The notes beneath the pieces were generated by a model that was given only the letters and a program-made list of their open reading frames with translations, made no database searches and was not told the origin of the DNA. Both the position numbers and the translations under genes were made by a program. Of a stretch of DNA of 64,000 nt, positions 46,178-56,983 are shown piece after piece; within the stretch, counting starts at the first letter, position 1, and every line of letters begins with the position of its first letter. The DNA comes from Streptomyces aurantiacus (GTDB lineage Bacteria; Actinomycetota; Actinomycetes; Streptomycetales; Streptomycetaceae), in contig NZ_CP114283.1 of assembly GCF_027107535.1 (NCBI RefSeq), forward strand, positions 7,812,001-7,876,000, read 5' to 3'.

Positions 46178-46990
46178 TCACGAGACGGATCCGGCCTCAC
46201 GGGCCCGCTCGGGAGCGGCGGTGACGCGCAGCTTGGACTGCCGGTGCGGGAGTGCCTCCCAGTCGTCGAGGAAGCGGGCCGACAGGCCGTGCCGGGCGGC
46301 GAGTCCGGCGAGGGTCTCCGTGCGGTAGTAGAAGTCCTCGTGCAGGACCTGGTGTTCGGTGCCCTCGGTCCGGTCGAAGGTGAAGTCGAAGAAGCCGCCG
46401 GGTGCCAGGATCCGGCCGACGTGGGCGAGGCACTCGTCGATGACGTGCGCCGGCGAGTGCGAGAACACGCTGTGCGCGTGCACCACGTCGAAGTGGGCGT
46501 CCGGCAGGAACGCGAACGTCAGGTCGTCGGTCAGCGTCAGATGGGGCAGCTTGGCCTGGAGCCCTTCCCGTACGAGGGTGTCCTGGGCGGCGATGAGGAT
46601 GTCGGGCGAGATGTCGATCCCGTAGTAGTTGCCGCTGTCCAGGTGGTCGATGAACAGCCGTCCGGCGCGCAGGTTCCCGCAGCCGATCTCCAGCATCCGG
46701 TGCTCCGGCCTCAGTCCGTGCCGCACCAGGTAGTCGAACTGCATCCGGCCGATCTGCGCCCACCGGTCGGGGGACGGGTTGTGGCCCACCGCCGCCTCGG
46801 TGCAGCGGGCGGCGTCGGAGGCCATCACGGCCCGGTAGTAGGCGATGTGGTCGTGGCCGTACCGGAGCCGCAGCCAGGCGTCCCGCGCGGCCCTGCGCGC
46901 GTGGGCGGGCACTTTCCCCGGGTTCCGCAGGGCGTAGCGCGCTCGGTGGGTGAGGCTCCCGCGGTCGCGGGTCAGGCTCGTGGCGCCCAT
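46178..46990 (-). CDS. Class I SAM-dependent methyltransferase
   Basis: A 270-residue methyltransferase. Motif I is MLEIGCGNLRAGRLFIDHLD (about residue 106), the acidic residue binding the SAM ribose is in YYGIDISPD, and the later motifs are HFDVVHAHSVFSH and GRILAPGGFFDFTFD. The first 80 residues are basic and helical (LRNPGKVPAHARRAARDAWL), as in sugar or small-molecule methyltransferases of this group. The substrate is unknown. The ATG at 46990 follows GGAGG by five bases. It is divergent from the DUF427 gene. Confidence 0.88.
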   Translation of the reverse strand: MGATSLTRDRGSLTHRARYALRNPGKVPAHARRAARDAWLRLRYGHDHIAYYRAVMASDAARCTEAAVGHNPSPDRWAQIGRMQFDYLVRHGLRPEHRMLEIGCGNLRAGRLFIDHLDSGNYYGIDISPDILIAAQDTLVREGLQAKLPHLTLTDDLTFAFLPDAHFDVVHAHSVFSHSPAHVIDECLAHVGRILAPGGFFDFTFDRTEGTEHQVLHEDFYYRTETLAGLAARHGLSARFLDDWEALPHRQSKLRVTAAPERAREAGSVS

Positions 46991-47128
46991 GAGGACCTCC
47001 GGCGGAGAGATGCCAGTGGGGAGTACGACGGGGTGAGGGCCCGAAAACGGGCCCCGAAGCCGGGGAAGAACACGACAGCAGCCTGCGCTGTACCGGGCGA
47101 GACCGCTACCCGAGGAGGCCCAGAAGCC

Positions 47129-47452
47129 GTGACCGCAGGCCACCGCATCACCGTCGAGCAGGGCACCGAGCACGTCCGCGTCGTCCACGGAGGGCAGGTG
47201 CTCGCGGAGAGCACACGCCCTCTGCTGCTGCGCGAGACGGGCCTGCCCGTGCGCTACTACCTCCCCGTGGAGGACGTACGCCTCGACCTGCTGACGCCGT
47301 CGCAGACCCACACCCACTGTCCGTTCAAGGGTGACGCGTCCTACTGGTCGCTGCCGGACGCCCCCGATCTCGTCTGGACGTACCCCGACCCGAAGCAGGA
47401 GGTCGCGGAGATCAAGGACCACCTGTGCTTCTACGAGGTGGAGGTCGTCTGA
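47129..47452 (+). CDS. DUF427-family protein
   Basis: A 107-residue protein covering the whole DUF427 domain: HVRVVHGGQVLAESTRPLLL, YYLPVEDVRLDLL, the signature HTHCPFKGDASYWSL and WTYPDPKQEVAEIKDHLCFY. The domain is common in actinobacteria and its biochemical role is not settled. The GTG at 47129 follows GAGGAGG. It is convergent with mnmA, with a G/C hairpin between them. Confidence 0.9.
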   Translation: MTAGHRITVEQGTEHVRVVHGGQVLAESTRPLLLRETGLPVRYYLPVEDVRLDLLTPSQTHTHCPFKGDASYWSLPDAPDLVWTYPDPKQEVAEIKDHLCFYEVEVV

Positions 47453-47462
47453 ACCGTCGGCC

Positions 47463-47485
47463 GGTCCGGGCCCCGCGCCCGGGCC
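47463..47485. terminator. Hairpin between DUF427 gene and mnmA
   Basis: GGTCCGGGC (47463-47471) and GCCCGGGCC (47477-47485) pair with one mismatch around a five-base loop. The 43-base gap between two convergent genes makes a shared terminator likely. Confidence 0.55.
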
Positions 47486-47495
47486 GTCGGCGGGT

Positions 47496-48626
47496 TCAGA
47501 CCGTTGCGGCCGCAGCCCGGGTGGTCGTCGCGATCGTCGCCGAGCCCACCACGCGGGTGTCGTCGTAGAGGACGATCGCCTGGCCGGGGGCGACGCCGCG
47601 GACCGACTCGGCGAAGCGCACCCGGAGCTCGCCGTCGACGAGCTCGGCGGTGACCGTCGTCTCGCCGCCGTGGGCGCGGAGCTGGGCGGTGTACGTGCCG
47701 GGGGCGGTCGGGGCCGCGCCGCACCAGCGGGGCTTGACGGCTGTCAGCCCGCTCACGTCCAGGGCGTCGGCCGGGCCCACCGTCACGGTGTTGTTCACCG
47801 GCGAGATGTCGAGGACGTACCGCGGCTTGCCGTCGGCGGCCGGGGTCCCGATGCGCAGGCCCTTGCGCTGGCCGATCGTGAAGCCGTACGCGCCCTCGTG
47901 GCTGCCGAGGACCGCGCCGGACTCGTCGACGATGTCGCCCTCCGCCTTGCCGAGACGCTTCGACAGGAAGCCCTGGGTGTCGCCGTCGGCGATGAAGCAG
48001 ATGTCGTGCGAGTCGGGCTTCTTGGCGACGGCCAGGCCCCGCCGCTCGGCCTCCGCGCGGATCTCGTCCTTCGTGGTGACCGTGTCGCCGAGGGGGAACA
48101 GCGCGTGCGCGAGCTGGCGGTCGTCCAGGACGCCGAGGACGTACGACTGGTCCTTGGCCATGTCGGAGGCGCGGTGCAGCTCGCGCGTGCCGTCCTCGTT
48201 CACCAGGACCTTGGCGTAGTGGCCCGTGCAGACCGCGTCGAAGCCGAGGGCGAGGGCCTTGTCGAGCAGGGCCGCGAACTTGATCTTCTCGTTGCAGCGC
48301 AGGCAGGGGTTCGGGGTGCGGCCGGCCTCGTACTCGGCGACGAAGTCCTCGACCACGTCCTCGCGGAACCGCTCGGCGAGGTCCCACACGTAGAACGGGA
48401 TGCCGATGACGTCCGCGGCGCGGCGGGCGTCCCGCGAGTCCTCGATGGTGCAACAGCCACGCGCGCCCGTGCGGAACGACTGCGGGTTCGCCGAGAGGGC
48501 GAGGTGGACACCGGTCACGTCGTGCCCGGCCTCCGCGGCGCGGGCGGCGGCGACGGCGGAGTCCACACCGCCGGACATGGCGGCCAGTACTCGGAGGGGG
48601 CGGGGGCGCTGCGTGGTCTCAGTCAT
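47496..48626 (-). CDS. mnmA: tRNA-specific 2-thiouridylase MnmA
   Basis: A 376-residue enzyme that thiolates U34 of tRNAs for Lys, Glu and Gln. The PP-loop is [14 protein letters not shown] (residues 15-28). The two catalytic Cys are in [14 protein letters not shown] and [10 protein letters not shown], with TGHYAK and [10 protein letters not shown] also conserved. A second, beta-barrel domain follows ([16 protein letters not shown] segment at [15 protein letters not shown]). Sulfur comes as persulfide from a cysteine desulfurase; the gene at 49491-50660 is a good candidate donor. The ATG at 48626 is the likely start. Confidence 0.97.
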   Translation of the reverse strand: MTETTQRPRPLRVLAAMSGGVDSAVAAARAAEAGHDVTGVHLALSANPQSFRTGARGCCTIEDSRDARRAADVIGIPFYVWDLAERFREDVVEDFVAEYEAGRTPNPCLRCNEKIKFAALLDKALALGFDAVCTGHYAKVLVNEDGTRELHRASDMAKDQSYVLGVLDDRQLAHALFPLGDTVTTKDEIRAEAERRGLAVAKKPDSHDICFIADGDTQGFLSKRLGKAEGDIVDESGAVLGSHEGAYGFTIGQRKGLRIGTPAADGKPRYVLDISPVNNTVTVGPADALDVSGLTAVKPRWCGAAPTAPGTYTAQLRAHGGETTVTAELVDGELRVRFAESVRGVAPGQAIVLYDDTRVVGSATIATTTRAAAATV

Positions 48627-48686
48627 AACCCTTCAAGGGTACGGGTCGCCGGGAACCGGAGCCCGCGAGTATCCGTTCACGATCAC

Positions 48687-49370
48687 ATGGGCGACTCGAC
48701 GAACGACTCGGACCGGCGCATCGGGCGCCGCGGCCTGCTCATCGGCGGCGCCGCGGCCGCCGTGGGCACCGCCGTGCTGGCCCGGGACGAGCTGGGGCGC
48801 CTGTGGTGGCGGCTGCCGAGCGTGGAGAAGCCGCGCAAGGAGGGCGAGGTCGACTTCCGGGGTGCGCGCTGGGTGGCGGCGTCCTCGGGGAACTGGCGAA
48901 GGGCCGACCGTCCCGACGACTTCGGCATAGACCGCGTGATCATCCATGTCACGCAGGGCAGTTACAACAGCGCGGTGAAGGTCTTCCAGGACCCCGCCCA
49001 CGGCGCCGCCACGCACTACATCGTCCGCCAGGACGGCCGCATCACCCAGATGATCCGCGAGCTGGACGTGGCCTTCCACGCGGGCAACCGCGAGTTCAAC
49101 GAACGCAGCGTGGGCATCGAGCACGAGGGCTTCGTGGACCGGCCCCAGGACTTCACGGACGCGATGTACGAGGCGTCCGCCCGTCTGACGGCCCGGATCT
49201 GCGCCCGGTACGACCTCCCGATCGACCGGCAGCACATCATCGGCCACGTCGAGGTCCCGGGCACGGACCACACCGATCCCGGACCGCACTGGGACTGGGA
49301 CCGCTACATACCGCTCGTCCGCAAGGCTGCGAAGCAGGCAGCGACAGCCACACCGACGGCCGGCGCATAG
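48687..49370 (+). CDS. Tat-exported N-acetylmuramoyl-L-alanine amidase (Amidase_2)
   Basis: A 227-residue enzyme. The head DRRIGRRGLLIGGAAAAVGT is a twin-arginine signal for export of a folded, metal-containing protein. The Amidase_2 domain has zinc ligands in VIIHVTQGSYNS and IIGHVEVPGTDHTDPGPHWD, plus VAFHAGNREFNERSVGIEHE. It should cleave the bond between muramic acid and the stem peptide in cell-wall remodelling. No ribosome binding site precedes the ATG at 48687. It is divergent from mnmA and convergent with the cysteine desulfurase gene. Confidence 0.9.
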   Translation: MGDSTNDSDRRIGRRGLLIGGAAAAVGTAVLARDELGRLWWRLPSVEKPRKEGEVDFRGARWVAASSGNWRRADRPDDFGIDRVIIHVTQGSYNSAVKVFQDPAHGAATHYIVRQDGRITQMIRELDVAFHAGNREFNERSVGIEHEGFVDRPQDFTDAMYEASARLTARICARYDLPIDRQHIIGHVEVPGTDHTDPGPHWDWDRYIPLVRKAAKQAATATPTAGA

Positions 49371-49392
49371 CCGGCCGAGGTCACGCCCTGCG

Positions 49393-49430
49393 AGGGGCGC
49401 GGGGAACCGCGCGATTGGCCCCCACCGGCC
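49393..49430 (+). repeat. Dispersed 3'-end repeat, copy 3
   Basis: The core GGGGCGCGGGGAACCGCGCG starts at 49394, with GGCCCGCGGCC further on as in copy 2. It lies between the convergent amidase and cysteine desulfurase genes. Confidence 0.75.
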
Positions 49431-49490
49431 CGCGGCCACACACGACAGCAGCCACGCACGCCACCCGAGCGAAGCGAACCGGCGGAGCCG

Positions 49491-50660
49491 TCAGCTCAGA
49501 CCCGCCGACCGAGCCCGTTCCACCGCCGGGCCGATCGCCTTCGCGACCGCCTCGACGTCCGTCTCCGTCGAGGTGTGGCCGAGGGAGAAGCGGAGGGTGC
49601 CGCGGGCCAGGTCGGGGTCGGTGCCGGTGGCGAGAAGCACGTGGCTGGGCTGGGCCACGCCCGCCGTGCACGCGGAGCCCGTGGAGCACTCGATGCCCTG
49701 GGCGTCGAGCAGCAGGAGCAGGGAGTCGCCCTCGCAGCCCGGGAAGGTGAAGTGGGCGTTCGCGGGAAGTCGGCCCCCTTCCGACGGGTCGCCGCCGAGG
49801 ATCGCGTCGGGCACGGCCGCGCGTACCGCGTCGACCAGGTCGTCGCGCAGCGAGCCGATCTCGCGGGCGAACCACTCGCGCTGCTCGGCGGCGGTCCGGC
49901 CCGCCACGGCGAACGCGGCGACGGCGGGCACGTCGAGGGTTCCGGAGCGCACGTGGCGCTCCTGGCCACCGCCGTGCAGGACCGGTACGGGGCTGTACTC
50001 CCGGCCGAGCAGCAGCGCCCCGATGCCGTACGGGCCGCCGATCTTGTGCCCGGAGACAGTCATCGCGGCGAGTCCCGAGGCGCCGAAGTCGACCGGGATC
50101 TGACCGAAGGCCTGGACCGCGTCGGCGTGCAGCGGGATGTCGAACTCCCCTGCCACGTCGGCGAGTTCACGAACCGGCATGACCGTGCCGATCTCGTTGT
50201 TCGCCCACATGACGGTCGCGAGGGCGACGTCGTCGGGGTTGCGGGCGACGGCCTCGCGCAGGGCGTCGGGGTGGACGCGGCCGTACCGGTCGACGGGGAG
50301 GTACTCGATGGTGGCGCCCTCGTGCTCGCCCAACCAGTGGACGGCGTCGAGGACGGCGTGGTGTTCGACGGGGCTGGCGAGGACGCGGGTGCGGGCGGGG
50401 TCGGCGTCGCGGCGGGACCAGTACAGGCCCTTCACCGCGAGGTTGTCGGCCTCGGTGCCGCCGGAGGTGAAAACCACCTCGCTGGGGCGGGCGCCCAGGG
50501 CGTCCGCCAGGGTCTCGCGGGCCTCCTCGACCGCCCGGCGGGCGCGGCGGCCGGCGGCGTGGAGGGAGGAGGCGTTGCCGGTGACGGCGAACTGGGCGGT
50601 CATCGCCAGGGCCGCCTCCGGAAGCATGGGGGTGGTCGCGGCGTGGTCGAGGTATGCCAT
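49491..50660 (-). CDS. Cysteine desulfurase (IscS/NifS family)
   Basis: A 389-residue PLP enzyme. The head is [20 protein letters not shown], the PLP contacts are [14 protein letters not shown] and [12 protein letters not shown], the Schiff-base Lys is in [16 protein letters not shown], and the persulfide Cys is in [20 protein letters not shown] on the flexible loop, as in group I enzymes. It takes sulfur from cysteine for Fe-S clusters and tRNA thiolation; nearby mnmA is a likely customer. No scaffold gene (iscU or sufU) is adjacent. The start ATG is at 50660. Confidence 0.95.
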   Translation of the reverse strand: MAYLDHAATTPMLPEAALAMTAQFAVTGNASSLHAAGRRARRAVEEARETLADALGARPSEVVFTSGGTEADNLAVKGLYWSRRDADPARTRVLASPVEHHAVLDAVHWLGEHEGATIEYLPVDRYGRVHPDALREAVARNPDDVALATVMWANNEIGTVMPVRELADVAGEFDIPLHADAVQAFGQIPVDFGASGLAAMTVSGHKIGGPYGIGALLLGREYSPVPVLHGGGQERHVRSGTLDVPAVAAFAVAGRTAAEQREWFAREIGSLRDDLVDAVRAAVPDAILGGDPSEGGRLPANAHFTFPGCEGDSLLLLLDAQGIECSTGSACTAGVAQPSHVLLATGTDPDLARGTLRFSLGHTSTETDVEAVAKAIGPAVERARSAGLS

Positions 50661-50911
50661 GGTGGCCCGATTCTATGGCCCGCCGTCTGCCGGGCCGGTC
50701 GGGCGGGGGGTGTACGGCCTCGGGCCTCCGCCGGCGCCCCTGCCCGGTCCGCCGGGCATGCACCCGGGACCGGACATGGCCGCGCACACCTTCCCCGCTC
50801 CTGGGTCCGCCGGGGCGGAGCCTCGTCGGTCCGCGGAACGACAGCCCGCCGCACGGCGGTTGCCGGCGGCTTCTTCGCCGCGAGGGGGCCGCTCCGGTGG
50901 CGGCGCCGCCG

Positions 50912-51181
50912 TCAGAAGCTCCAGGACAGGGTGCTGTCCGCCGACATGAAGGCGGCCAGGACCAGGAGGTCGGCGACGCCCAGGCCGAGGCCGAGGAAGG
51001 CGCGCCCGCGGCGGGTGGTGCCCCGGTAGAGGGCCACGGAGGCGAGTGCGATGGAGACGGGGCCGAGGAAGATGTTCAGCGCGAGCAGGCCGACGAGGCC
51101 GAGGATGAAGGACGCGACGGCCATGCCGTCGGCGTCACGGGCGGCGCTCCGGGGCCGCGGCGCGGCGGTGGTGAGTTCCAT
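50912..51181 (-). CDS. DUF4190-type small membrane protein
   Basis: An 89-residue protein with a short disordered head and two hydrophobic helices (GMAVASFILGLVGLLALNIF and FLGLGLGVADLLVLAAFM) with RGTTRRGR between, the usual DUF4190 pattern. The ATG at 51181 follows GGGAGC. Its function is unknown. It lies 53 bases after another small membrane-protein gene on the same strand. Confidence 0.85.
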   Translation of the reverse strand: MELTTAAPRPRSAARDADGMAVASFILGLVGLLALNIFLGPVSIALASVALYRGTTRRGRAFLGLGLGVADLLVLAAFMSADSTLSWSF

Positions 51182-51234
51182 GTGTCTGCTCCCAGCAGGC
51201 AGTCGTACGGGGACGGGTGGAGGTTGCGGTCGGT

Positions 51235-51399
51235 TCAGCTGGAGGTCCGGCGCCGTCGGCCGTGGCGCTCGCGGACCGCGAAGACGGCCAGCCAGACGCC
51301 GATGACCGCGGCGGCGACGAGGGTGAAGGACAGAGGTGCGTGGGCCACGGTGCCCAGCACGACGCCCAGCAGCAGCAGCGCTGCGACGAGGAACAGCAT
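51235..51399 (-). CDS. 54-residue membrane protein
   Basis: Begins MLFLVAALLLLGVVLGTVAH and has a second helix (FTLVAAAVIGVWLAVFAV) and a basic tail. The ATG at 51399 follows GGGAGG by seven bases, a better site than any upstream start. It is divergent from the TetR gene and probably under its control, together with the DUF4190 gene behind it. No function is known to me. Confidence 0.78.
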   Translation of the reverse strand: MLFLVAALLLLGVVLGTVAHAPLSFTLVAAAVIGVWLAVFAVRERHGRRRRTSS

Positions 51400-51496
51400 G
51401 AGATGCCTCCCGTGGAAGTCCGGCGAGTCGCCGTGCCCGGTCCGGGTGTCCCCGGATGTTTCAGGGAGCCGACGATTCGGTGAACGCTTGTGGTTA

Positions 51497-51566
51497 CAGT
51501 TGTTCACTGACTCCAGAGTCTAGCCTGTCAGGCGACTTTCCAATCACAGAGAACAGTTGTTAACTG
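51497..51566. promoter_or_regulatory. Two operator-like sites between the small membrane genes and the TetR gene
   Basis: CAGTTGTTAACTG (51554-51566) is a palindrome ending seven bases before the TetR ATG, and CAGTTGTTCACTG (51497-51509) is the same site with one change, 57 bases away. Paired copies flanking a divergent promoter region suggest autoregulation by the TetR protein. Confidence 0.65.
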
Positions 51567-51572
51567 CATGGC

Positions 51573-52190
51573 ATGAGTCACAGTCTCGGCGTCCGGCAGG
51601 CCCAGAAACAGAAGACCCGACAGGCGTTCCTGGACGCCGCGTTGGGCCTGCTGGAGGAGCAGAGCCTCAGCAGCCTGGGCCTGCGCGAGGTCACCCGGGC
51701 CGTCGGCGTCGCCCCGACCGCGTTCTACCGGCATTTCCACTCGACCGCGGATCTGGGCGTCGCCCTGGTCGAGGAGGCGCTGGGCAGCCTGCATCCGATG
51801 ATCTCCGGCACGGTGTCCGCGTCCGGCGACAGCGACGAACGCATAGACCGGGCCGTCACCCTGATCGCCGGTCACGTACGCGAGCACCCGGCGCACATCC
51901 GGTTCATCGCCCGCGAGCGCAACGGCGGTGTGCAGAAGGTCCGGGCCGCGATCGCGGAGCAGATGGACCGCTTCACCGACGAGGTGACGGCCGAACTGGC
52001 CAGGCAGCCGGAGTCGGCCGGCTGGACCGACGACGATCTGCGGATGCTCGCCGGGCTGTACGTCGACCAGATGCTGATGACCGCCAGCACCTTCCTGGAG
52101 GCGGCTCCCGAGGAGGAGGACCGGGTGGCCCGGGTGGCCGTGCGCCGGATGCGCCTGATCAGCATCGGCCGCCGCCACTGGCTGGGCTGA
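51573..52190 (+). CDS. TetR-family regulator (FabR/DesT-like)
   Basis: A 205-residue TetR protein. The helix-turn-helix is LGLREVTRAVGVAPTAFYRH followed by FHSTADLGVALVEEAL, which resembles FabR/DesT-type regulators of fatty acid unsaturation; HPAHIRFIARERNGG in the ligand domain fits that group. No desaturase gene is in the window, so the real targets may be elsewhere or be the divergent small membrane genes. The ATG at 51573 has no evident ribosome site. A 19-bp hairpin terminates the gene. Confidence 0.88.
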   Translation: MSHSLGVRQAQKQKTRQAFLDAALGLLEEQSLSSLGLREVTRAVGVAPTAFYRHFHSTADLGVALVEEALGSLHPMISGTVSASGDSDERIDRAVTLIAGHVREHPAHIRFIARERNGGVQKVRAAIAEQMDRFTDEVTAELARQPESAGWTDDDLRMLAGLYVDQMLMTASTFLEAAPEEEDRVARVAVRRMRLISIGRRHWLG

Positions 52191-52252
52191 CGCCCTCCGG
52201 CCGCACGACTCACCCCCACGCCCGCATCCACCGGGCACGTCGGCGGGCACGC

Positions 52253-52294
52253 GCGAAGGGTGCGTACGGGGACCGCCCCGTACGCACCCTTCGC
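52253..52294. terminator. Perfect 19-bp bidirectional terminator
   Basis: Positions 52253-52271 are the exact inverse of 52276-52294, with loop ACCG. It lies between the convergent TetR and lipoprotein genes, about 60 bases from one stop codon and 32 from the other. Confidence 0.85.
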
Positions 52295-52325
52295 CCTCTC
52301 CTGCGCCCGACCTGGCGCGGGCAGG

Positions 52326-52676
52326 TCAGCCCTGCGTCTGCTGCCCCTGGTTCCCGTTCTGGTTCTGGCCCTGGGCGCCGCCTGGGCCGCAGCCGCCGCC
52401 CTGGCCGCCCCCCTGCCCGCCGGGGCCGCCGCTGGGCGCACCCGACGGCTTTCCGGAAGGCGCGCCAGACCGGACCTCCCCCGTCGGGCCGCCGGACGGC
52501 GCTCCCGAGGGCGCGCCGCTCGGCATTCCCGAGGGAGCCTGGCAACTCTGCTGTCCCGAAGTTCCGCTGCCGCTGCCGCTGCCCGAGGACGAGGAGTCGC
52601 CCGAGCCGCAGGCCGTCAGCAGGAGCGGCGAGAGGGCCAGCAGGGCGACGGCCGGGACGTGACGTACACGCTTCAT
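52326..52676 (-). CDS. Small Gly/Ser/Pro-rich lipoprotein
   Basis: A 116-residue exported protein. The signal peptide MKRVRHVPAVALLALSPLLL ends at lipobox LLTAC (Cys 23). The mature part is low complexity: a Ser/Gly run, then PSGAPSG-type repeats and a Gln/Asn/Gly tail, with two further Cys (QQSCQAPSG and GGGCGPGG). The ATG at 52676 follows GGGAG. It is probably a cell-surface protein; no function can be assigned. Confidence 0.75.
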   Translation of the reverse strand: MKRVRHVPAVALLALSPLLLTACGSGDSSSSGSGSGSGTSGQQSCQAPSGMPSGAPSGAPSGGPTGEVRSGAPSGKPSGAPSGGPGGQGGGQGGGCGPGGAQGQNQNGNQGQQTQG

Positions 52677-52916
52677 GAGGGCAACTCCCGTTGTATGAGC
52701 CGGTTCTGAGAGGCGCATGCAACCAACGGTCCTTGGGTGCCGCATGGGCGCGCACTGTGCGCCACCTGTGGCCAGGGCGCGGTGCGGCGTTACAAACCGC
52801 CGCCGACCTGCGCTTTTACGGGCTCCGTTCAACTCCCCTGCTGGTACAGCTCCGTGACGAGGGCCGCCACCCGCGCCCGGTTCCCCACACACCGCGGACG
52901 CTCCGCCCAGGCGTCG

Positions 52917-53777
52917 TCAGCCGAGGCGCACCCGGGCCAGTTGGCGCGACTGTGCGACGAGCCGGTCCGCGCTGTCCCAGACCTCGGCGTCCTCCTCCAG
53001 GAAGCCGCCGGCGAGGTTGCGGGTGGTGATGGCGACCCGGAGGGGGCCCGGCGCCGGGCGGCAGCGCACGTGGACGGTCAGCTCGACGGTGGGCACCCAG
53101 CCGGTCAGGCCGATCTCGAAGGCGGTCGGCGGCAGCGCGTCCACCGCGAGGAGCAGCGAGAGGGGATCCGCGTCGCGGCCGTCGGCGAGGCCGAACCAGG
53201 CCCGCATCTCGCCCTTGCCGGACGGCGCCCCGAGGGCCCAGCCGAGCGTGGCGGGGTCGAGCTTGAGCATCAGCCGGTCGGTGATGGCGGAGCTGCCGGG
53301 GACGGGCGCGGGGCTGTCCGCGGGCCCGAAGCACTGGTCGATCGGGGCGATGGCGGGCGGCTTCGCGGTCGTACGGACGTCGTCGGGCAGGCTGTCGAGG
53401 TCTCCGTACGAGGCGAGTACACGGATCCGCTCGGTCTCGCGGCCCTCGTCGTCGTACTGGAACAGGGACGCCTGGCCGGTGGAGAGGGTGCGGCCGGTGC
53501 GGACGACGTCGGTGCGGACGACCGCCGGGCCCGGCTGGGACGCCGTCAGGTAGTGCGCCGAGATCGTGAACGGGTCGGAGTGCGGCAGGGCGTCCGCGAG
53601 CGCGCGGCCGAGGACGGCGAGGAGGTAGCCGCCGTTGACGGCGCTGATGATGGTCCACCCGGCGGACAGGTCGATGTCGTAGACGCCGGGTTCGCGTCGG
53701 GTGACCGCGGTGTCGCGGTCGAACTCGCTGTCGCCGATCCTGGCCCGTGTCGCGTGCAGGGAAGCTGCTTCTGGCAT
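52917..53777 (-). CDS. TesB-like acyl-CoA thioesterase
   Basis: A 286-residue double hot-dog protein. The first half shows WTIISAVNGGYLLAVLGRAL and FTISAHYLTASQPGPAVVRT, the second VDALPPTAFEIGLTGWVPTV and DSADRLVAQSRQLARVRLG, the standard ending of this thioesterase group. It should hydrolyse acyl-CoA esters; chain preference is unknown. The ATG at 53777 has no ribosome binding site, but TAGCGT lies six bases upstream, so a leaderless transcript is likely. Confidence 0.88.
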   Translation of the reverse strand: MPEAASLHATRARIGDSEFDRDTAVTRREPGVYDIDLSAGWTIISAVNGGYLLAVLGRALADALPHSDPFTISAHYLTASQPGPAVVRTDVVRTGRTLSTGQASLFQYDDEGRETERIRVLASYGDLDSLPDDVRTTAKPPAIAPIDQCFGPADSPAPVPGSSAITDRLMLKLDPATLGWALGAPSGKGEMRAWFGLADGRDADPLSLLLAVDALPPTAFEIGLTGWVPTVELTVHVRCRPAPGPLRVAITTRNLAGGFLEEDAEVWDSADRLVAQSRQLARVRLG

Positions 53778-53867
53778 GCCTGAACGCTACAACAGGAAAT
53801 TACTAAGCGGTAGCTTTCCCTGTTTCTGTCACATGAACGCCGACAGCGGACGCGGGAGCGGGGGCCC

Positions 53868-54551
53868 TCAGTCCGGCACCTCGACCGCCGTCGAGCGCCG
53901 GTGCCACGCCCGGGGCGCGCGCCAGTGGTAGCGCATCGCGAGCAGCCGCAGCGCGAAAGCGGTGACGACGGCGAGCGCGGACGTGTAGGGCGTCAGCACG
54001 TCGTAGCGGATGCACAGGGCGACCATCGTGGCACCGACCATGGCGGGCACGGCGTACAGGTCGCGGTCCCAGCGCAGCAGCGAGGGCACCTCGTTGGCGA
54101 GGACGTCCCGCAGCACACCGCCGCCGACGGCCGTCGCCAGTCCGAGGGTCGCGGAGGCGGTGAGGCCCAGCCCGTACTCGTACGCCTTCGTCGTGCCCGC
54201 GACGCAGAAAAGGCCGAGCCCGGCCGCGTCGAAGACGTTCACCCCGAGCTGGATCCGCTCCACCTCCGGATGGAGGAAGAACACGAGAAGGGTGGCGAGC
54301 AGGGGTGTGAGGAAGTACCCCAGGTCCGTGAAGGCGGCCGGCGGCACGGCCCCGATGACCAGGTCCCGGAACAGTCCGCCACCCAGCGCGGTGACCTCGG
54401 CGAGGACGGCGATGCCGAAGACGTCGAAGTTCTTGCGCACGGCCAGCAGCGCCCCGGAGATCGCGAAGACGAAGATGCCGATCAGTTCGAGCGTGTGCTG
54501 AACGGAGGGAGTGAAGAGTTGCTGGAGCACCTGCACATTCTCACCCAGCAC
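53868..54551 (-). CDS. TRIC-type cation channel family protein (former UPF0126)
   Basis: A 227-residue membrane protein with seven helices in two similar halves. Each half carries the diagnostic glycine motif: ALGGGLFRDLVIG and AVGGGVLRDVLAN. The family forms trimeric, largely potassium-selective channels. The GTG at 54551 is the first start; a GTG at 54530 (VLQQLFTPSVQH) lies after GGTGAGA and is an attractive alternative. It is downstream of the oligopeptide transporter operon but separated by that operon's terminator, whose 3' stem overlaps the first possible ribosome binding site. Confidence 0.9.
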   Translation of the reverse strand: MLGENVQVLQQLFTPSVQHTLELIGIFVFAISGALLAVRKNFDVFGIAVLAEVTALGGGLFRDLVIGAVPPAAFTDLGYFLTPLLATLLVFFLHPEVERIQLGVNVFDAAGLGLFCVAGTTKAYEYGLGLTASATLGLATAVGGGVLRDVLANEVPSLLRWDRDLYAVPAMVGATMVALCIRYDVLTPYTSALAVVTAFALRLLAMRYHWRAPRAWHRRSTAVEVPD

Positions 54552-54587
54552 TGAGCCCCCGCCTTGCGTTGCAAGGCAGGGGCTCAG
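54551..54587 (-). terminator. Terminator of the oligopeptide transporter operon
   Basis: CTGAGCCCC with GCCTTGC (54551-54567) pairs with GCAAGGC and GGGGCTCAG (54571-54587), leaving a short loop and a single bulge. It lies 21 bases after the last gene of the operon and reaches the TRIC gene start. Confidence 0.82.
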
Positions 54588-54608
54588 TGCTGCTCACTTC
54601 TCAGTGGC

Positions 54609-55885
<1,277 letters not shown>

Positions 55886-55889
<4 letters not shown>

Positions 55890-56983
55890 AGCTTCGGCGC
55901 AATCTCTTCGGTCCAGATCCGTTCCCGCTGCTCCTGCGTCATGTGACACGCGGCCCAGTGCTGGCTGCCCACCTCGGACAGCTCGGGGCGGACCGTGCGG
56001 GTGACGTTGTCCTTGGGGACGTCCGCGTACGGGCAGCGCGGGTTGAAGGCGCAGCCGGACGGGATGTTGATCAGCGAGGGCGGTGAACCCTTGACCGGGA
56101 TCAGCCGCTCGGTCTGCTCACGGTCGAGGCGCGGCATCGAACCCAGCAGACCCCAGGTGTACGGGTGCCTCGGCTCGTAGAAGACCTTCTCGGCGGGGCC
56201 CCGCTCGATGCAGCGGCCGCCGTACATCACCAGGATGTCGTCGGACAGTTCGGCGACGACGCCCAGGTCGTGGGTGATGATGATGACCGCGGAGCCGAAC
56301 TCCTTCTGCAGGTCACGGATGAGGTCGAGGATCTGCGCCTGGACGGTCACGTCCAGGGCGGTCGTCGGCTCGTCCGCGATCAGCAGTTCGGGGTTGTTGA
56401 CCAGCGACATCGCGATCATCGCGCGCTGGCGCATACCGCCGGAGAACTCGTGCGGGTAGTTGTCGACCCGCTTGTCCGGCTGGGGGATGCCGACCCGGTC
56501 GAGCATCTCGACGGCCCGCCTGCGGGCCACCTTCTTGTCGACCTTGTGGTGGATCCGGTAGGCCTCCACGATCTGCTGACCGATCGTGTAGTACGGGTGC
56601 AGCGCCGACAGCGGGTCCTGGAAGATCATCGCCATCTCGCGGCCACGCAGCTTGCGCACGTAGTCCGGGTCGGCGGAGAGCAGTTCCGTGCCGTCGAGCC
56701 AGATCTCGCCGGAGATCTGCGCCTTGCGCTTGCCGTACTGACCGGCGGTGTGCAGACCCATGATGCCGAGCGAGGTCACCGACTTGCCCGAGCCCGACTC
56801 GCCCACGATGCCGAGGGTCTTGCCCTTCTCCAGCGTGAAGCTGAGCCCGTCGACGGACTTGACCAGGCCGTCGTCGGTCGGGAAGTGGACCTTCAGGTCG
56901 CGGACTTCCAGGAAGGCGGAGGGGGCGGGCGAGTCCTTGACGGGCTCGGTCATGGCCGCTCCGGTCTTGCTGAGTTCGGTCAT
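55886..56983 (-). CDS. Oligopeptide ABC importer ATPase, DppD/OppD-like
   Basis: A 365-residue ATPase with Walker [16 protein letters not shown]-loop [16 protein letters not shown], signature FSGGMRQR, Walker [15 protein letters not shown] and switch [10 protein letters not shown]. The C-terminal extension carries [13 protein letters not shown]. The ATG at 56983 overlaps the permease stop codon (ATGA). A second in-frame ATG ten codons on (MTEPVKDSP) is possible. It forms the heterodimeric motor with the next gene product. Confidence 0.94.
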
